A stretch of 64,000 nucleotides of DNA. Origin: Pannonibacter anstelovis. GTDB taxonomy: Bacteria > Pseudomonadota > Alphaproteobacteria > Rhizobiales > Stappiaceae. This document shows, piece by piece, positions 15,997 to 23,472 of this stretch. The stretch is taken from the NCBI RefSeq assembly GCF_036881715.1, contig NZ_JBAKBF010000007.1:62001-126000 (forward strand), written 5' to 3'. The translations under genes and the position numbers were made by a program. The notes beneath the pieces were generated by a model that saw nothing but the letters and a program-made list of their open reading frames with translations, was not told the DNA's origin and did not search any database. Position 1 is the first letter of the stretch; every line of letters begins with the position of its first letter.

Positions 15997-17340
15997 TCAA
16001 AGGCTCTCCAGAAACCGCTTTGCCGCCTCGCCGTGCTCGTGGCGCAGGCGGGCGGTGTCGACGCCGTGGGGCTGGCCGTCCGTCACCTGCCACGTGCCCC
16101 CCACCATCACCCGGTCGGCAGCATGGGCGCCGCAGAGGATGAGAGCGGCCAGCGGATCGCCGGCGCCCGAGAAGCGAAGCTCATCCAGCGTGTAGAAGGC
16201 AAGGTCGGCCATCATCCCCACCCGGATGGCACCAATGTCATCGCGGCCAAGACAGCGGGCAGAGCCTTCCGTTGCCCAGCGGAGCACGTCGTGATGGGTG
16301 ACCGAGGCGGCATCATAGGTAAGGCGGTTGATCATCAGCGCGTGGCGCAGGCCTTCCATCAGGTTGGAATTGTCGTTGGAGGCCGAGCCATCGACGCCAA
16401 GCCCCACCGGTGAGCCGGCCGCTTCCAGCTCCTTCGTGCGGCACTGGCCGGAGGCAAGCACCATGTTGGAGGTGGGGCAGTGACACACGCCGACGCAGGC
16501 ATGGCCGAGGCGCTTCACCTCGTCATCGGTGAAATGGATGCCATGGGCCAGCCACACCCGGTCCGTCAGCCAGCCGCAGTCTTCCAGATAATCCACCGGA
16601 CGGCAGCTGAACTTCTCGACACAGTAGCTGTTCTCGTCGTGGGTTTCGCCCAGATGGGTGTGCAGACGGCAGTCGAAACGCTCCGCAAGTGCCGCGCTTT
16701 CGCGCATCAGCTCGCGTGTTACCGAGAAGGGTGAGCAGGGCGACAGCGCCACCTGCAGCATCGAGCCTTTCGAGCGGTCGTGGAATTTCGACAGTACCCG
16801 CTCGCAGTCGGCCAGAATCTCGTCCTGATCCTGTACTACGCTGTCCGGCGGTAGGCCGCCATCCTTCTGGCTGAGGTTCATGGAGCCGCGTGTGATGGTC
16901 ATGCGCATGCCGAGGCGTTCAGCCTCGTCGGCCTGAATGTCCATCGCCGCCTCAAGGCCTGCGGGATAGACATAGTGGTGGTCAGAGGCTGTGGTGCAGC
17001 CGGACATCAACAGTTCGGTCAGCGCAAGCCGGGTGCCAAGGCGGAAAGTCTCCGGCGTCACGTTGCGCGCCCAGATTGGGTAAAGCGCCTGCAGCCAGGG
17101 AAACAGCTCCTTGTTGATCGCCTGCGGATGGGCGCGGGTCAGCGTCTGGTAGAAGTGGTGATGGGTGTTGATGAGGCCGGGAATGACCACGTGCCGTGAG
17201 GCATCAAAGGTGGCCTGAACCGGCAGCATGGGCTCGCGGCCCTTGCCCACCAGCTCCACGATGACGCCGTCCTCCACGACGATGCCCCGTTCCGCCCCTT
17301 CGGCGAGAATGGCAATCGGGTCCTTGATCCACAAACGCAT
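15997..17340 (-). CDS. 8-oxoguanine deaminase (amidohydrolase superfamily)
   Basis: 447 residues. Metal ligands are seen in GLINTHHHFYQTL (HxH), LHTHLGETHDE, WLAHGIHF and GVDGSASND; the set and spacing match the guanine/8-oxoguanine deaminase branch, which hydrolyses oxidised guanine to urate, and SDHHYVYP near residue 120 is typical of the same group. The start at 17340 (MRLWIKDP) is preferred over 17412 because homology starts there. It lies 115 bp downstream of the nucleotidyltransferase-fold gene on the same strand, within a purine/pyrimidine-themed neighbourhood. Confidence 0.88.
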   Translation of the reverse strand: MRLWIKDPIAILAEGAERGIVVEDGVIVELVGKGREPMLPVQATFDASRHVVIPGLINTHHHFYQTLTRAHPQAINKELFPWLQALYPIWARNVTPETFRLGTRLALTELLMSGCTTASDHHYVYPAGLEAAMDIQADEAERLGMRMTITRGSMNLSQKDGGLPPDSVVQDQDEILADCERVLSKFHDRSKGSMLQVALSPCSPFSVTRELMRESAALAERFDCRLHTHLGETHDENSYCVEKFSCRPVDYLEDCGWLTDRVWLAHGIHFTDDEVKRLGHACVGVCHCPTSNMVLASGQCRTKELEAAGSPVGLGVDGSASNDNSNLMEGLRHALMINRLTYDAASVTHHDVLRWATEGSARCLGRDDIGAIRVGMMADLAFYTLDELRFSGAGDPLAALILCGAHAADRVMVGGTWQVTDGQPHGVDTARLRHEHGEAAKRFLESL

Positions 17341-17455
17341 GTCCGGTCTGGTCCTTCTGAAGCTGGACCTGCGGGCTTGGATAGCAGGCACTTGCCTGCC
17401 CGAGTTCCGCACAGGATTTTACCGGGGCGCACCCTGTCACTGCAGGTCTTTGGTG

Positions 17456-18478
17456 CTACAGGCAGTCATGAATGCGCGCGCGGGTTTCTGGCACAGCTTC
17501 AAGGCTTCTGTCGAGACGTTCACGCCATTTGGGGCCATTGCCCCGTGCGTCCTCCCAGGCCTCTGCCAGATCATCGGGACGGTCCTCTGCCAGTGTCTCG
17601 ATCAGAAACGCGGCCTGCAGCCGGTCCTTGCGCGCCTTCAGGCTTCCCGGCCCCTCGCGGCGGCGGTCCGCCACAATCAGCTTGTGAATGGCAAACCGCT
17701 CCGGCCGGGGGATCTGCACCAGTACGCCGGAGCGGTAAAGCACAGCGGCAGGGATGGGCGCGGCAATCAGATAGTTCAGGAAATGCAGTGACTGTGCACT
17801 GACTCCGAGGGCCTCCAGCGGGCGCAGATCTTCTTCAGGGCGGAAGGAGGGGGTGAGAAATTCCACCTGAGTGTCGTTGCGTGTCTGCCGCCAGCGCCAG
17901 ACCCGGCCCGGATCAAGGCTTGGCACGGGATCAAAGGCGAAGCCGGAGAGCACGTCCTGCATGGAAGTGGAAACCTGCTCATCCTGCGAGAGGGAGAGGG
18001 AAAGCCGCTCGAAGCTGGCGATGTCCATGTCCTGCGTCATGGCCGTCTGGTCGAAACGGTAGCGGACACCCAGCTCCCCTTCGTAAAGCCGGAAGGCATG
18101 GGTGCCAATGACCGTGCCGCCCAGCCGGAATACTCCGGCACCGGCCATGGCCGCCAGCAGGCTGCCCGTTGCGCCATCCGTGCCGAGAAAACCTTCTGCC
18201 CGCAGCAGGCGGATCAGCCGCGACCGCTCCTTCCGGCGGGCTTCCGTTTCTTCCTTGAGCGCTTCGTGGCGGGCAATGCGTGCCTGAAGTGCCTCGCTGT
18301 CCTCGCCGATGTAGTGTTTACGCACATCTGTGCCGACCCGGTAGGTGTCGTACCAGTAGGCCTTGCCATTGCGGGTGACACGCGTCGGCGTGCCCCTCAG
18401 CCCGGCGACTGCCTCATCGAGCAGGGACCGCAGGAGATCGTGATAGGCTGCGTGACTGACCGGAGAATGCCTTTGCAT
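17456..18478 (-). CDS. Nucleotidyltransferase-fold protein (PF12281/GSU2403-like)
   Basis: 340 residues. A central VIGTHAFRLYEGELG segment followed by TAMTQDMDIA (DxD metal-binding pattern) is characteristic of the GSU2403-type nucleotidyltransferase-like family. An N-terminal region YWYDTYRVGTDVRKHYIGED precedes a helical Arg/Glu-rich stretch; the C-terminal half contains IPRPERFAIHKLIVADRR, which recurs in the family. The start at 18478 is chosen; an in-frame ATG at 18520 would put the second operator-like palindrome inside the coding region. Function is unknown; distant AbiEii-type toxins share the fold, so a toxin-like role cannot be excluded. Two palindromes lie directly upstream. Confidence 0.72.
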   Translation of the reverse strand: MQRHSPVSHAAYHDLLRSLLDEAVAGLRGTPTRVTRNGKAYWYDTYRVGTDVRKHYIGEDSEALQARIARHEALKEETEARRKERSRLIRLLRAEGFLGTDGATGSLLAAMAGAGVFRLGGTVIGTHAFRLYEGELGVRYRFDQTAMTQDMDIASFERLSLSLSQDEQVSTSMQDVLSGFAFDPVPSLDPGRVWRWRQTRNDTQVEFLTPSFRPEEDLRPLEALGVSAQSLHFLNYLIAAPIPAAVLYRSGVLVQIPRPERFAIHKLIVADRRREGPGSLKARKDRLQAAFLIETLAEDRPDDLAEAWEDARGNGPKWRERLDRSLEAVPETRARIHDCL

Positions 18479-18484
18479 GGACTC

Positions 18485-18515
18485 ATGTTCAACGAACGGA
18501 CGTTTTGTTGAGCAT
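18485..18515. promoter_or_regulatory. Second (imperfect) copy of the TGTTCAAC palindrome
   Basis: ATGTTCAACGAAC on the left and GTTTTGTTGAGCAT on the right form an imperfect 31-bp dyad centred near 18500, seven bases upstream of the nucleotidyltransferase-fold ATG. Its half-sites match those of the perfect palindrome centred 44 bp upstream, so together they give four half-sites of ATGTTCAACaAAA. Confidence 0.6.
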
Positions 18516-18527
18516 AGCATTTTCAGC

Positions 18528-18560
18528 CATGTTCAACAAAAATTATTTTTGTTGAACATG
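18528..18560. promoter_or_regulatory. 33-bp perfect palindrome, probable operator
   Basis: 16-bp arms CATGTTCAACAAAAAT and its exact complement flank one central T. It lies between the Rid-family stop (18576) and the nucleotidyltransferase-fold start (18478). It could also fold as an RNA hairpin, but no T-run follows on the minus strand, and a degenerate second copy nearby argues for protein binding to DNA. Confidence 0.7.
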
Positions 18561-18575
18561 GCGTCCTCGTGCAGC

Positions 18576-18965
18576 TCAGTCCGCTCTTGCGGCGATCACT
18601 TCCACTTCCACCACAAACTCCTCCCGGGTGAAGCCGCCGACGATCATCAGGGTCGAGGCGGGGGGAGGCGTGGAGGTGAATTCGTCGCGGGTCTTCATGT
18701 AGCCGGGCATGTGCTCGCGCCCTGTTACGAAAGCGTTGATCCGCACGATGTCGGCAAGGCTCGTGCCTGCGGCTGCGAGGATTTCGCGGATGTTGTGGAA
18801 GCAAAGCCGCGTCTGCGCCTCAACGCCAGACGGGATCACATCATCCGGGCCGATACCGAGCTGGCCGGAGGTGAAGATCAGCCTATGACCGGCGGGCACC
18901 TCGATGCCGTGGCTGTAGCGTGCAAAGGGCGGGCGGATGGTGGCTGGCGTAACCGGATTTGTCAT
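18576..18965 (-). CDS. Rid-family (YjgF/YER057c/UK114) protein lacking the canonical catalytic Arg
   Basis: 129 residues, with LIFTSGQLGIGPDD, the CFHNIREILAAAGTSLADIVRINAFV core and the C-terminal VVEVEVIAARAD. In RidA the substrate-binding Arg sits in a P-A-R-S context; here the equivalent reads PPPASTLMIVGGF, so the Arg is replaced by Ser. That places it in another Rid subfamily, and imine/enamine deaminase activity should not be assumed. The start at 18965 is taken where homology begins; an in-frame extension to 19199 reads as non-conserved sequence across the divergent promoter region. Confidence 0.85.
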   Translation of the reverse strand: MTNPVTPATIRPPFARYSHGIEVPAGHRLIFTSGQLGIGPDDVIPSGVEAQTRLCFHNIREILAAAGTSLADIVRINAFVTGREHMPGYMKTRDEFTSTPPPASTLMIVGGFTREEFVVEVEVIAARAD

Positions 18966-19302
18966 GAGGCTTTGGGCAATCCTGCTGGAAAGGCTGAGCA
19001 CTGGTGCAGGCCAGAGTGCCGCCGGGATTGCGGCTGCGCAAGACTTGCGCATGCTGATCCGAGTGGCAAATGCCTGCAGATTATGCAAGCTTGCGCTGGT
19101 CTGGAGCCGATCCGGGGGGAGCGGAAGTGCCCATGAGGCAGGCAGATGACGGGAAACCGCCATTGGATCTGGCAGTTGCAGCCGGGTGGCGGCTGGCATG
19201 GGGCTTGCACAATCAGTTCAGCGTGATTGCCTGAACCGCTCCAAGGGCCTGAGGAGGCACAGCGGCAGAGCTTTAAAAAGCAATACGGAGGCGGAAGACA
19301 AC
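18966..19302. promoter_or_regulatory. Divergent control region of the importer operon with several palindromes
   Basis: The 337 bp between the Rid-family start and the ABC binding-protein start contain no supported gene. Palindromes seen: TGCGCAA-gac-TTGCGCA at 19035-19051 (perfect 7-bp arms); GCAAGCTTGC at 19085-19094, sharing the GCAA/TTGC arms; CAATCA-N8-TGATTG at 19210-19229; and the interleaved GTTCAG-N9-CTGAAC at 19216-19236. The MarR gene at the end of the operon is the obvious candidate ligand for the first two, by inference. Confidence 0.5.
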
Positions 19303-20307
19303 ATGCGCTTTTTGACTTCTCTTGGCGGGGCTGCGGCCCTTGGCCTCGTGCTGTCCAGTCAGGCTTTTGCTCTGGATGAAATCAAGTTCGCCACCAACTG
19401 GCTGGCCCAGGCGGAGCATGGCGGCTTCTATCAGGCGGTCGCGGACGGCACTTATGAAAAATATGGCCTCAAGGTCGAGATCGTGCAGGGCGGCCCGCAG
19501 GCGGCCAGCCGGGCGCTGATGCTGGCGGGCAAGGTCGAGTTCTACATGGCGGGCAACATGCTGCAGCCGCTCAATGCGCTGGCAGAGGACATTCCGGTCG
19601 TTGAAGTGGCCGCCATATTCCAGAAGGATCCGCAGGTCCTGATCGCTCATCCCGATGCGGGGCTGGAGAAATTCGAGGACCTCGCCAAGCTCCCCACGAT
19701 CTTCATGGGCACGGATGGCTTTGCCTCCTACTTCCAGTGGATGAAGTCGGCCTATCCGGGCTTCAAGGATGAGCAGTACAAGCCCTATGCCTTCAACCCC
19801 GGCCCGTTCCTGGCTGACAAGCAGTCGGCGCAGCAGGGCTACATCACGTCCGAACCTTTTGCCATCGAGACCGAGGGGGGCTTCAAGCCGAAGCTGTTCC
19901 TGCTGGCAGACTATGGTTTCGAGACCTATTCCACCCTCATCGAGGGCCGCAAGGATTACGTTGAGGCCAACAAGGACCTGACGCAGCGCTTCGTCGATGC
20001 CAGCATCGAGGGCTGGTACAACTATCTCTACGGGGACAACACGGCGGCCAACGAGCTGATCAAGAAAGACAACCCGGAGATGACCGACGACCAGATCGCC
20101 TTCTCCATCGAAACCATGAAGTCCTTCGGCCTCGTGGAATCGGGTGAAGCACTGGAAAAGGGCATCGGCTGCATGACGGACGAAAAGCAGCAGGCCTTCT
20201 ATGACAGCATGGTCAAGGCGGGCGTGGTGAAGGCCGGGATCGATATCAAGTCGATCTACACCACCGAATTCGTCTGCAAGGGCGTGGGCATGAACCTGAA
20301 GAAGTGA
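19303..20307 (+). CDS. ABC transporter substrate-binding protein, NMT1/THI5-like
   Basis: 334 residues with a Sec signal peptide (cut near QAFAL). The mature protein starts DEIKFATNWLAQAEHGGFYQ, the pattern of THI5/NMT1-type periplasmic proteins that bind pyrimidine precursors, riboflavin, nitrate/taurine-like or aromatic N-ligands; QGGPQAASRALMLAGKVEF forms the usual ligand-loop region. The start at 19303 has GGAGG 9 nt upstream; the longer frame from 19186 lacks a signal peptide at its end. First gene of the six-gene operon to 25547; a hairpin follows it at 20322-20343. Confidence 0.9.
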   Translation: MRFLTSLGGAAALGLVLSSQAFALDEIKFATNWLAQAEHGGFYQAVADGTYEKYGLKVEIVQGGPQAASRALMLAGKVEFYMAGNMLQPLNALAEDIPVVEVAAIFQKDPQVLIAHPDAGLEKFEDLAKLPTIFMGTDGFASYFQWMKSAYPGFKDEQYKPYAFNPGPFLADKQSAQQGYITSEPFAIETEGGFKPKLFLLADYGFETYSTLIEGRKDYVEANKDLTQRFVDASIEGWYNYLYGDNTAANELIKKDNPEMTDDQIAFSIETMKSFGLVESGEALEKGIGCMTDEKQQAFYDSMVKAGVVKAGIDIKSIYTTEFVCKGVGMNLKK

Positions 20308-20321
20308 CAAGCTGTTCCGGC

Positions 20322-20343
20322 GGGCGGCATTCGCGTGCCGCCT
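20322..20343 (+). other. Hairpin behind the binding-protein gene
   Basis: GGGCGGCA (20322-20329) pairs with TGCCGCCT (20336-20343) around TTCGCG, 14 bp after the stop. No T-run follows, so it is more likely an mRNA-stabilising or attenuating stem that raises binding-protein yield than a full terminator. Confidence 0.45.
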
Positions 20344-20430
20344 GCTGCCAGCCGCCGCTCGTGTGATGCAGTCAATGCCTCCGTGAGCTGGTGTCCTGTT
20401 GTCCGTCTGTCAGGGAGCCTGTGTCTGGGC

Positions 20431-21267
20431 ATGTCCGAATTGTCTCATTCTGCCGCTTTGGCCGCAGCCGCGCCCCATGCTGCATCTCCTCGTCCGCTTG
20501 TCCGCCTCAATCGCATTTCCAAGGTCTTTTCCAGCGGCACCGTGGCGCTGAAGGACATGACGCTGGACGTGGGGCAGGGGGAGTTCATCAGTCTTCTGGG
20601 CCCCTCCGGCTGCGGCAAGTCGACGGCGCTGCGCATCATCGCAGGCCTTGGCGACATCTCGTCCGGCGCGCTGGAATGGCCGACCTCGGATCATGATGCG
20701 CTGGGCAAGGCCCATCCGGAAATCAGCTTTGTCTTCCAGGAGCCGACCTTGATGCCCTGGGCGACTGTCTTTGCCAATGTCTGGCTGCCGCTGCGGCTCA
20801 AGGGCGTTTCGAAGGAGGCCGCGCGGGAGCGGGTGAGCGAAGCACTGGAGATGGTCGGGCTCGGCCAGTTCCACGAGGCTTACCCGCGTGAACTCTCCGG
20901 CGGCATGAAGATGCGCGTCTCCATTGCCCGTGCATTGGTGACGAGGCCGAAGCTGCTGCTGATGGACGAGCCTTTTGCCGCCCTTGATGAAATCACCCGT
21001 TTCAAGCTGAACAACGATCTTCTCCAATTGTGGGAGCGGTTCGGCTGGACGGTCATCTTTGTCACACACTCCGTCTATGAGAGTGTCTATTTGTCGAACC
21101 GCATCGTCGTCATGGCTGCCCGGCCAGGGCGGGTGGTGAGTGATCTGGCGGTGGAGGCGCCCTATCCGAGGGATGAGGAATTCCGCACGTCGTCCATCTA
21201 CAACGACTACTGCCGCCAGACTTCGGCAGCCCTGCATGCGGCCATGGACGTGAGGGACCACCTATGA
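20431..21267 (+). CDS. ABC transporter ATP-binding protein (nitrate/taurine/pyrimidine type)
   Basis: 278 residues: Walker A GPSGCGKST, Q-loop FVFQEPTLMPW, signature ELSGGMKMRVSIARAL, Walker B LLLMDEPFAALDE and the H-loop VTHSVYE. The combination 'PTLMPWATVFANVWLPL' is typical of the TauB/SsuB/ThiZ group. The start ATG at 20431 is preferred over 20335; no strong ribosome-binding site is visible for either, so the N-terminus is provisional. The stop overlaps the permease start by 4 bp (ATGA). Confidence 0.92.
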   Translation: MSELSHSAALAAAAPHAASPRPLVRLNRISKVFSSGTVALKDMTLDVGQGEFISLLGPSGCGKSTALRIIAGLGDISSGALEWPTSDHDALGKAHPEISFVFQEPTLMPWATVFANVWLPLRLKGVSKEAARERVSEALEMVGLGQFHEAYPRELSGGMKMRVSIARALVTRPKLLLMDEPFAALDEITRFKLNNDLLQLWERFGWTVIFVTHSVYESVYLSNRIVVMAARPGRVVSDLAVEAPYPRDEEFRTSSIYNDYCRQTSAALHAAMDVRDHL

Positions 21268-22118
21268 CGGCGGCGGAAAAGAGCGAACTGGCGGACAATG
21301 CGGTGCTTCTGCCCGTCTCCAGCCGGCCGGACCTGACGGGGCGGGTTCTGCGCATCGGAGTACCCATTCTGATGCTGGGGCTGCTAGTGCTTGCCTGGGC
21401 CTGGTATGTCAGTGCCTACAACGTGCCGCATTACATTCTGCCCAGCCCCGCCCGTGTTGCCCAATCGCTCTACAATGACTGGGGCACCCTGTCCGGAGCG
21501 CTTTGGGTCACGGTGAAGATCACGCTCACTGCGCTGCTGCTGGCGCTGGCGGGTGGCGCCGGTCTTGCCGTGCTGATGAACCAGTCGCGCTGGATCGAGC
21601 TGGCGGTCTATCCTTACGCGGTGATCCTGCAGGTGACGCCGATTGTCGCCATTGCACCGCTGATCCTCATCTATGCGCCGACGACACAGACCGCGCTGCT
21701 GATCTGCGCCTTCATCGTCGCCTTCTTTCCAGTGCTGTCCAACACGACGCAGGGGCTGAAATCGACGGATCATAACCTTCTGAACCTGTTCGAGCTTTAT
21801 GGCGCCAGCCGCTGGCAGACGCTGCTCTATCTGAAGATGCCCGCCGCGCTGCCCTACTTTCTGGCAGGTCTTCGCATTGCGGGCGGACTGGCGCTGATTG
21901 CTGCCGTGGTGGCCGAGTTTGCGGCAGGTTCCGCCGGGGCACAGTCCGGCCTTGCCTACCGTCTGCTGGAAAGCCAGTTCCGGCTCAACATTCCGCGGCT
22001 TTTTGCGGCCCTGATCCTCCTGTCCCTGACGGGTGTGGTGATCTTTGCGGCGACCAGCCTTGTTTCGCATCTGTTGCTGCGGCGCTGGCACGAAAGCGCC
22101 ATCCGCAGGGAGAATTGA
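21264..22118 (+). CDS. ABC transporter permease (BPD_transp_1)
   Basis: 284 residues, about six membrane helices, with the EAA-like loop ELYGASRWQTLLYLKMPAALPYFLAGLRI contacting the ATPase. The N-terminal YILPSPARVAQSLYNDW is the usual periplasmic entry of the TauC/SsuC/ThiX type permeases. It overlaps the ATPase gene (ATGA) and is followed one base later by the deaminase start, indicating tight translational coupling. Confidence 0.93.
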   Translation: MTAAEKSELADNAVLLPVSSRPDLTGRVLRIGVPILMLGLLVLAWAWYVSAYNVPHYILPSPARVAQSLYNDWGTLSGALWVTVKITLTALLLALAGGAGLAVLMNQSRWIELAVYPYAVILQVTPIVAIAPLILIYAPTTQTALLICAFIVAFFPVLSNTTQGLKSTDHNLLNLFELYGASRWQTLLYLKMPAALPYFLAGLRIAGGLALIAAVVAEFAAGSAGAQSGLAYRLLESQFRLNIPRLFAALILLSLTGVVIFAATSLVSHLLLRRWHESAIRREN

Positions 22119-22119
22119 C

Positions 22120-23472
22120 ATGACCTGGCTGCTGAAGGCCCCGGTGCGCGGCACCGCCCGTTTCCAGCGCGCAAGAGTGCCCGCTTCGCTCCTGCCGGAC
22201 CATGTGGCAGGCAGCGATCCGGCCGCGCTGGTGCAGGTCGATATCGAGGTGCGCGATGGCCGCATTGCCATGATCCGCCCCTCAGGCGGCATTCCGGCAG
22301 CACCCTGTGGTGACTGTCATGATCTTGACGATGGCATGGTTTTGCCAGGCCTCATCGACATGCATACCCACCTCGACAAGGGTCACATCACCCCGCGCCG
22401 TCCCAATCCGGATGGCACCTTCATGGGGGCGCTGACGTCGGTGGGGCTCGACCGTCTGGCCAACTGGACGGCAGCAGATGTGCGGGCGCGCATGGAATTT
22501 TCGCTGCGCTCCGCCTATGCGCAGGGTACGGTTCTGATCCGCACCCATCTCGACAGCCTGCCGCCGCAGGAGACGATTTCCTGGCCGGTGTTCCAGGAGG
22601 TGCGCGACGACTGGGCCGGCCGGATCGAGCTGCAGGCCGCCTGCCTCTTCGGCATTGACCGGCTGGATGCGGATGATGGCTATCTGACCGCAATCGCAGA
22701 CCGGGTGTCCCGCGCTGGTGGCGTGCTTGGGGCTGTCACCTACATGATCCCGCGCCTCGACGAGCATCTGGACGCCATATTCCGTGCTGCTGCCGAACGG
22801 AACCTGCCGCTCGACTTCCATGCAGATGAAACCGGCGACACGGGCGCCCGAACCCTGCACCATATTGCCGAAGCGGCCATCCGCAATGGCTTCAAGGGGC
22901 AGGTGGTGGTGGGGCATTGCTGTTCCCTCGCGCTGCAGGAACCGGACGAGATTGACCGCACACTGGATCTGGTGGCGGAGGCCGGGCTTGGTATCGTGTC
23001 CCTGCCCATGTGCAATATGTATCTGCAGGACCGGCAGGCCGGGCGCACACCGCGCTGGCGTGGGGTTACTCTGCTGCACGAGATGAAGGCGCGCGGCATT
23101 CCGGTGGCGGTTGCCTCCGACAACACCCGCGACCCTTTCTATGCCTATGGCGATATGAACCTGATCGAGGTCTACACCCAGGCAACGCGCATCCTGCAAC
23201 TGGACCATCCGGTGGGGGACTGGATCAACACCGTGACCCGGACACCGGCGCAGTTGCTGGGCCGGTCTGATCTGGGCCGGCTGACGGAAGGCGCGCCGGC
23301 CGACATGGTGCTGCTGCGGGCCCGCAACTGGAGCGAACTCCTATCCCGCCCGCATGGGCTGAAGGCGGTGCTGCGCCATGGCCGGACCATCGACATGACC
23401 TTGCCGGACTACCGCGAACTTGACCCTCTGATGACCAATGCCGTGACACTTGAACGGGGAGCTGCTGAATGA
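22120..23472 (+). CDS. Cytosine-deaminase-like metal-dependent amidohydrolase
   Basis: 450 residues. Motifs follow CodA: LIDMHTHLDKGH (HxH metal ligands), DFHADETGD (third His and the proton-shuttle Glu), VVGHCCSLAL (His), and VASDNTRDPFYAYGDMN (metal Asp). CodA-type enzymes deaminate cytosine, isocytosine, creatinine or related rings. The start at 22120 has AGGGAG 7 nt upstream. Within the operon it sits directly behind the importer permease and overlaps the next gene by 4 bp, so the imported ligand is probably its substrate or a precursor. Confidence 0.87.
   Translation: MTWLLKAPVRGTARFQRARVPASLLPDHVAGSDPAALVQVDIEVRDGRIAMIRPSGGIPAAPCGDCHDLDDGMVLPGLIDMHTHLDKGHITPRRPNPDGTFMGALTSVGLDRLANWTAADVRARMEFSLRSAYAQGTVLIRTHLDSLPPQETISWPVFQEVRDDWAGRIELQAACLFGIDRLDADDGYLTAIADRVSRAGGVLGAVTYMIPRLDEHLDAIFRAAAERNLPLDFHADETGDTGARTLHHIAEAAIRNGFKGQVVVGHCCSLALQEPDEIDRTLDLVAEAGLGIVSLPMCNMYLQDRQAGRTPRWRGVTLLHEMKARGIPVAVASDNTRDPFYAYGDMNLIEVYTQATRILQLDHPVGDWINTVTRTPAQLLGRSDLGRLTEGAPADMVLLRARNWSELLSRPHGLKAVLRHGRTIDMTLPDYRELDPLMTNAVTLERGAAE

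Noticed and set aside
18528..18560. 33-bp palindrome as intrinsic terminator of the Rid-family gene
   Set aside because: No T-run follows on the minus strand and a second related palindrome lies next to it, so an operator explains it better.
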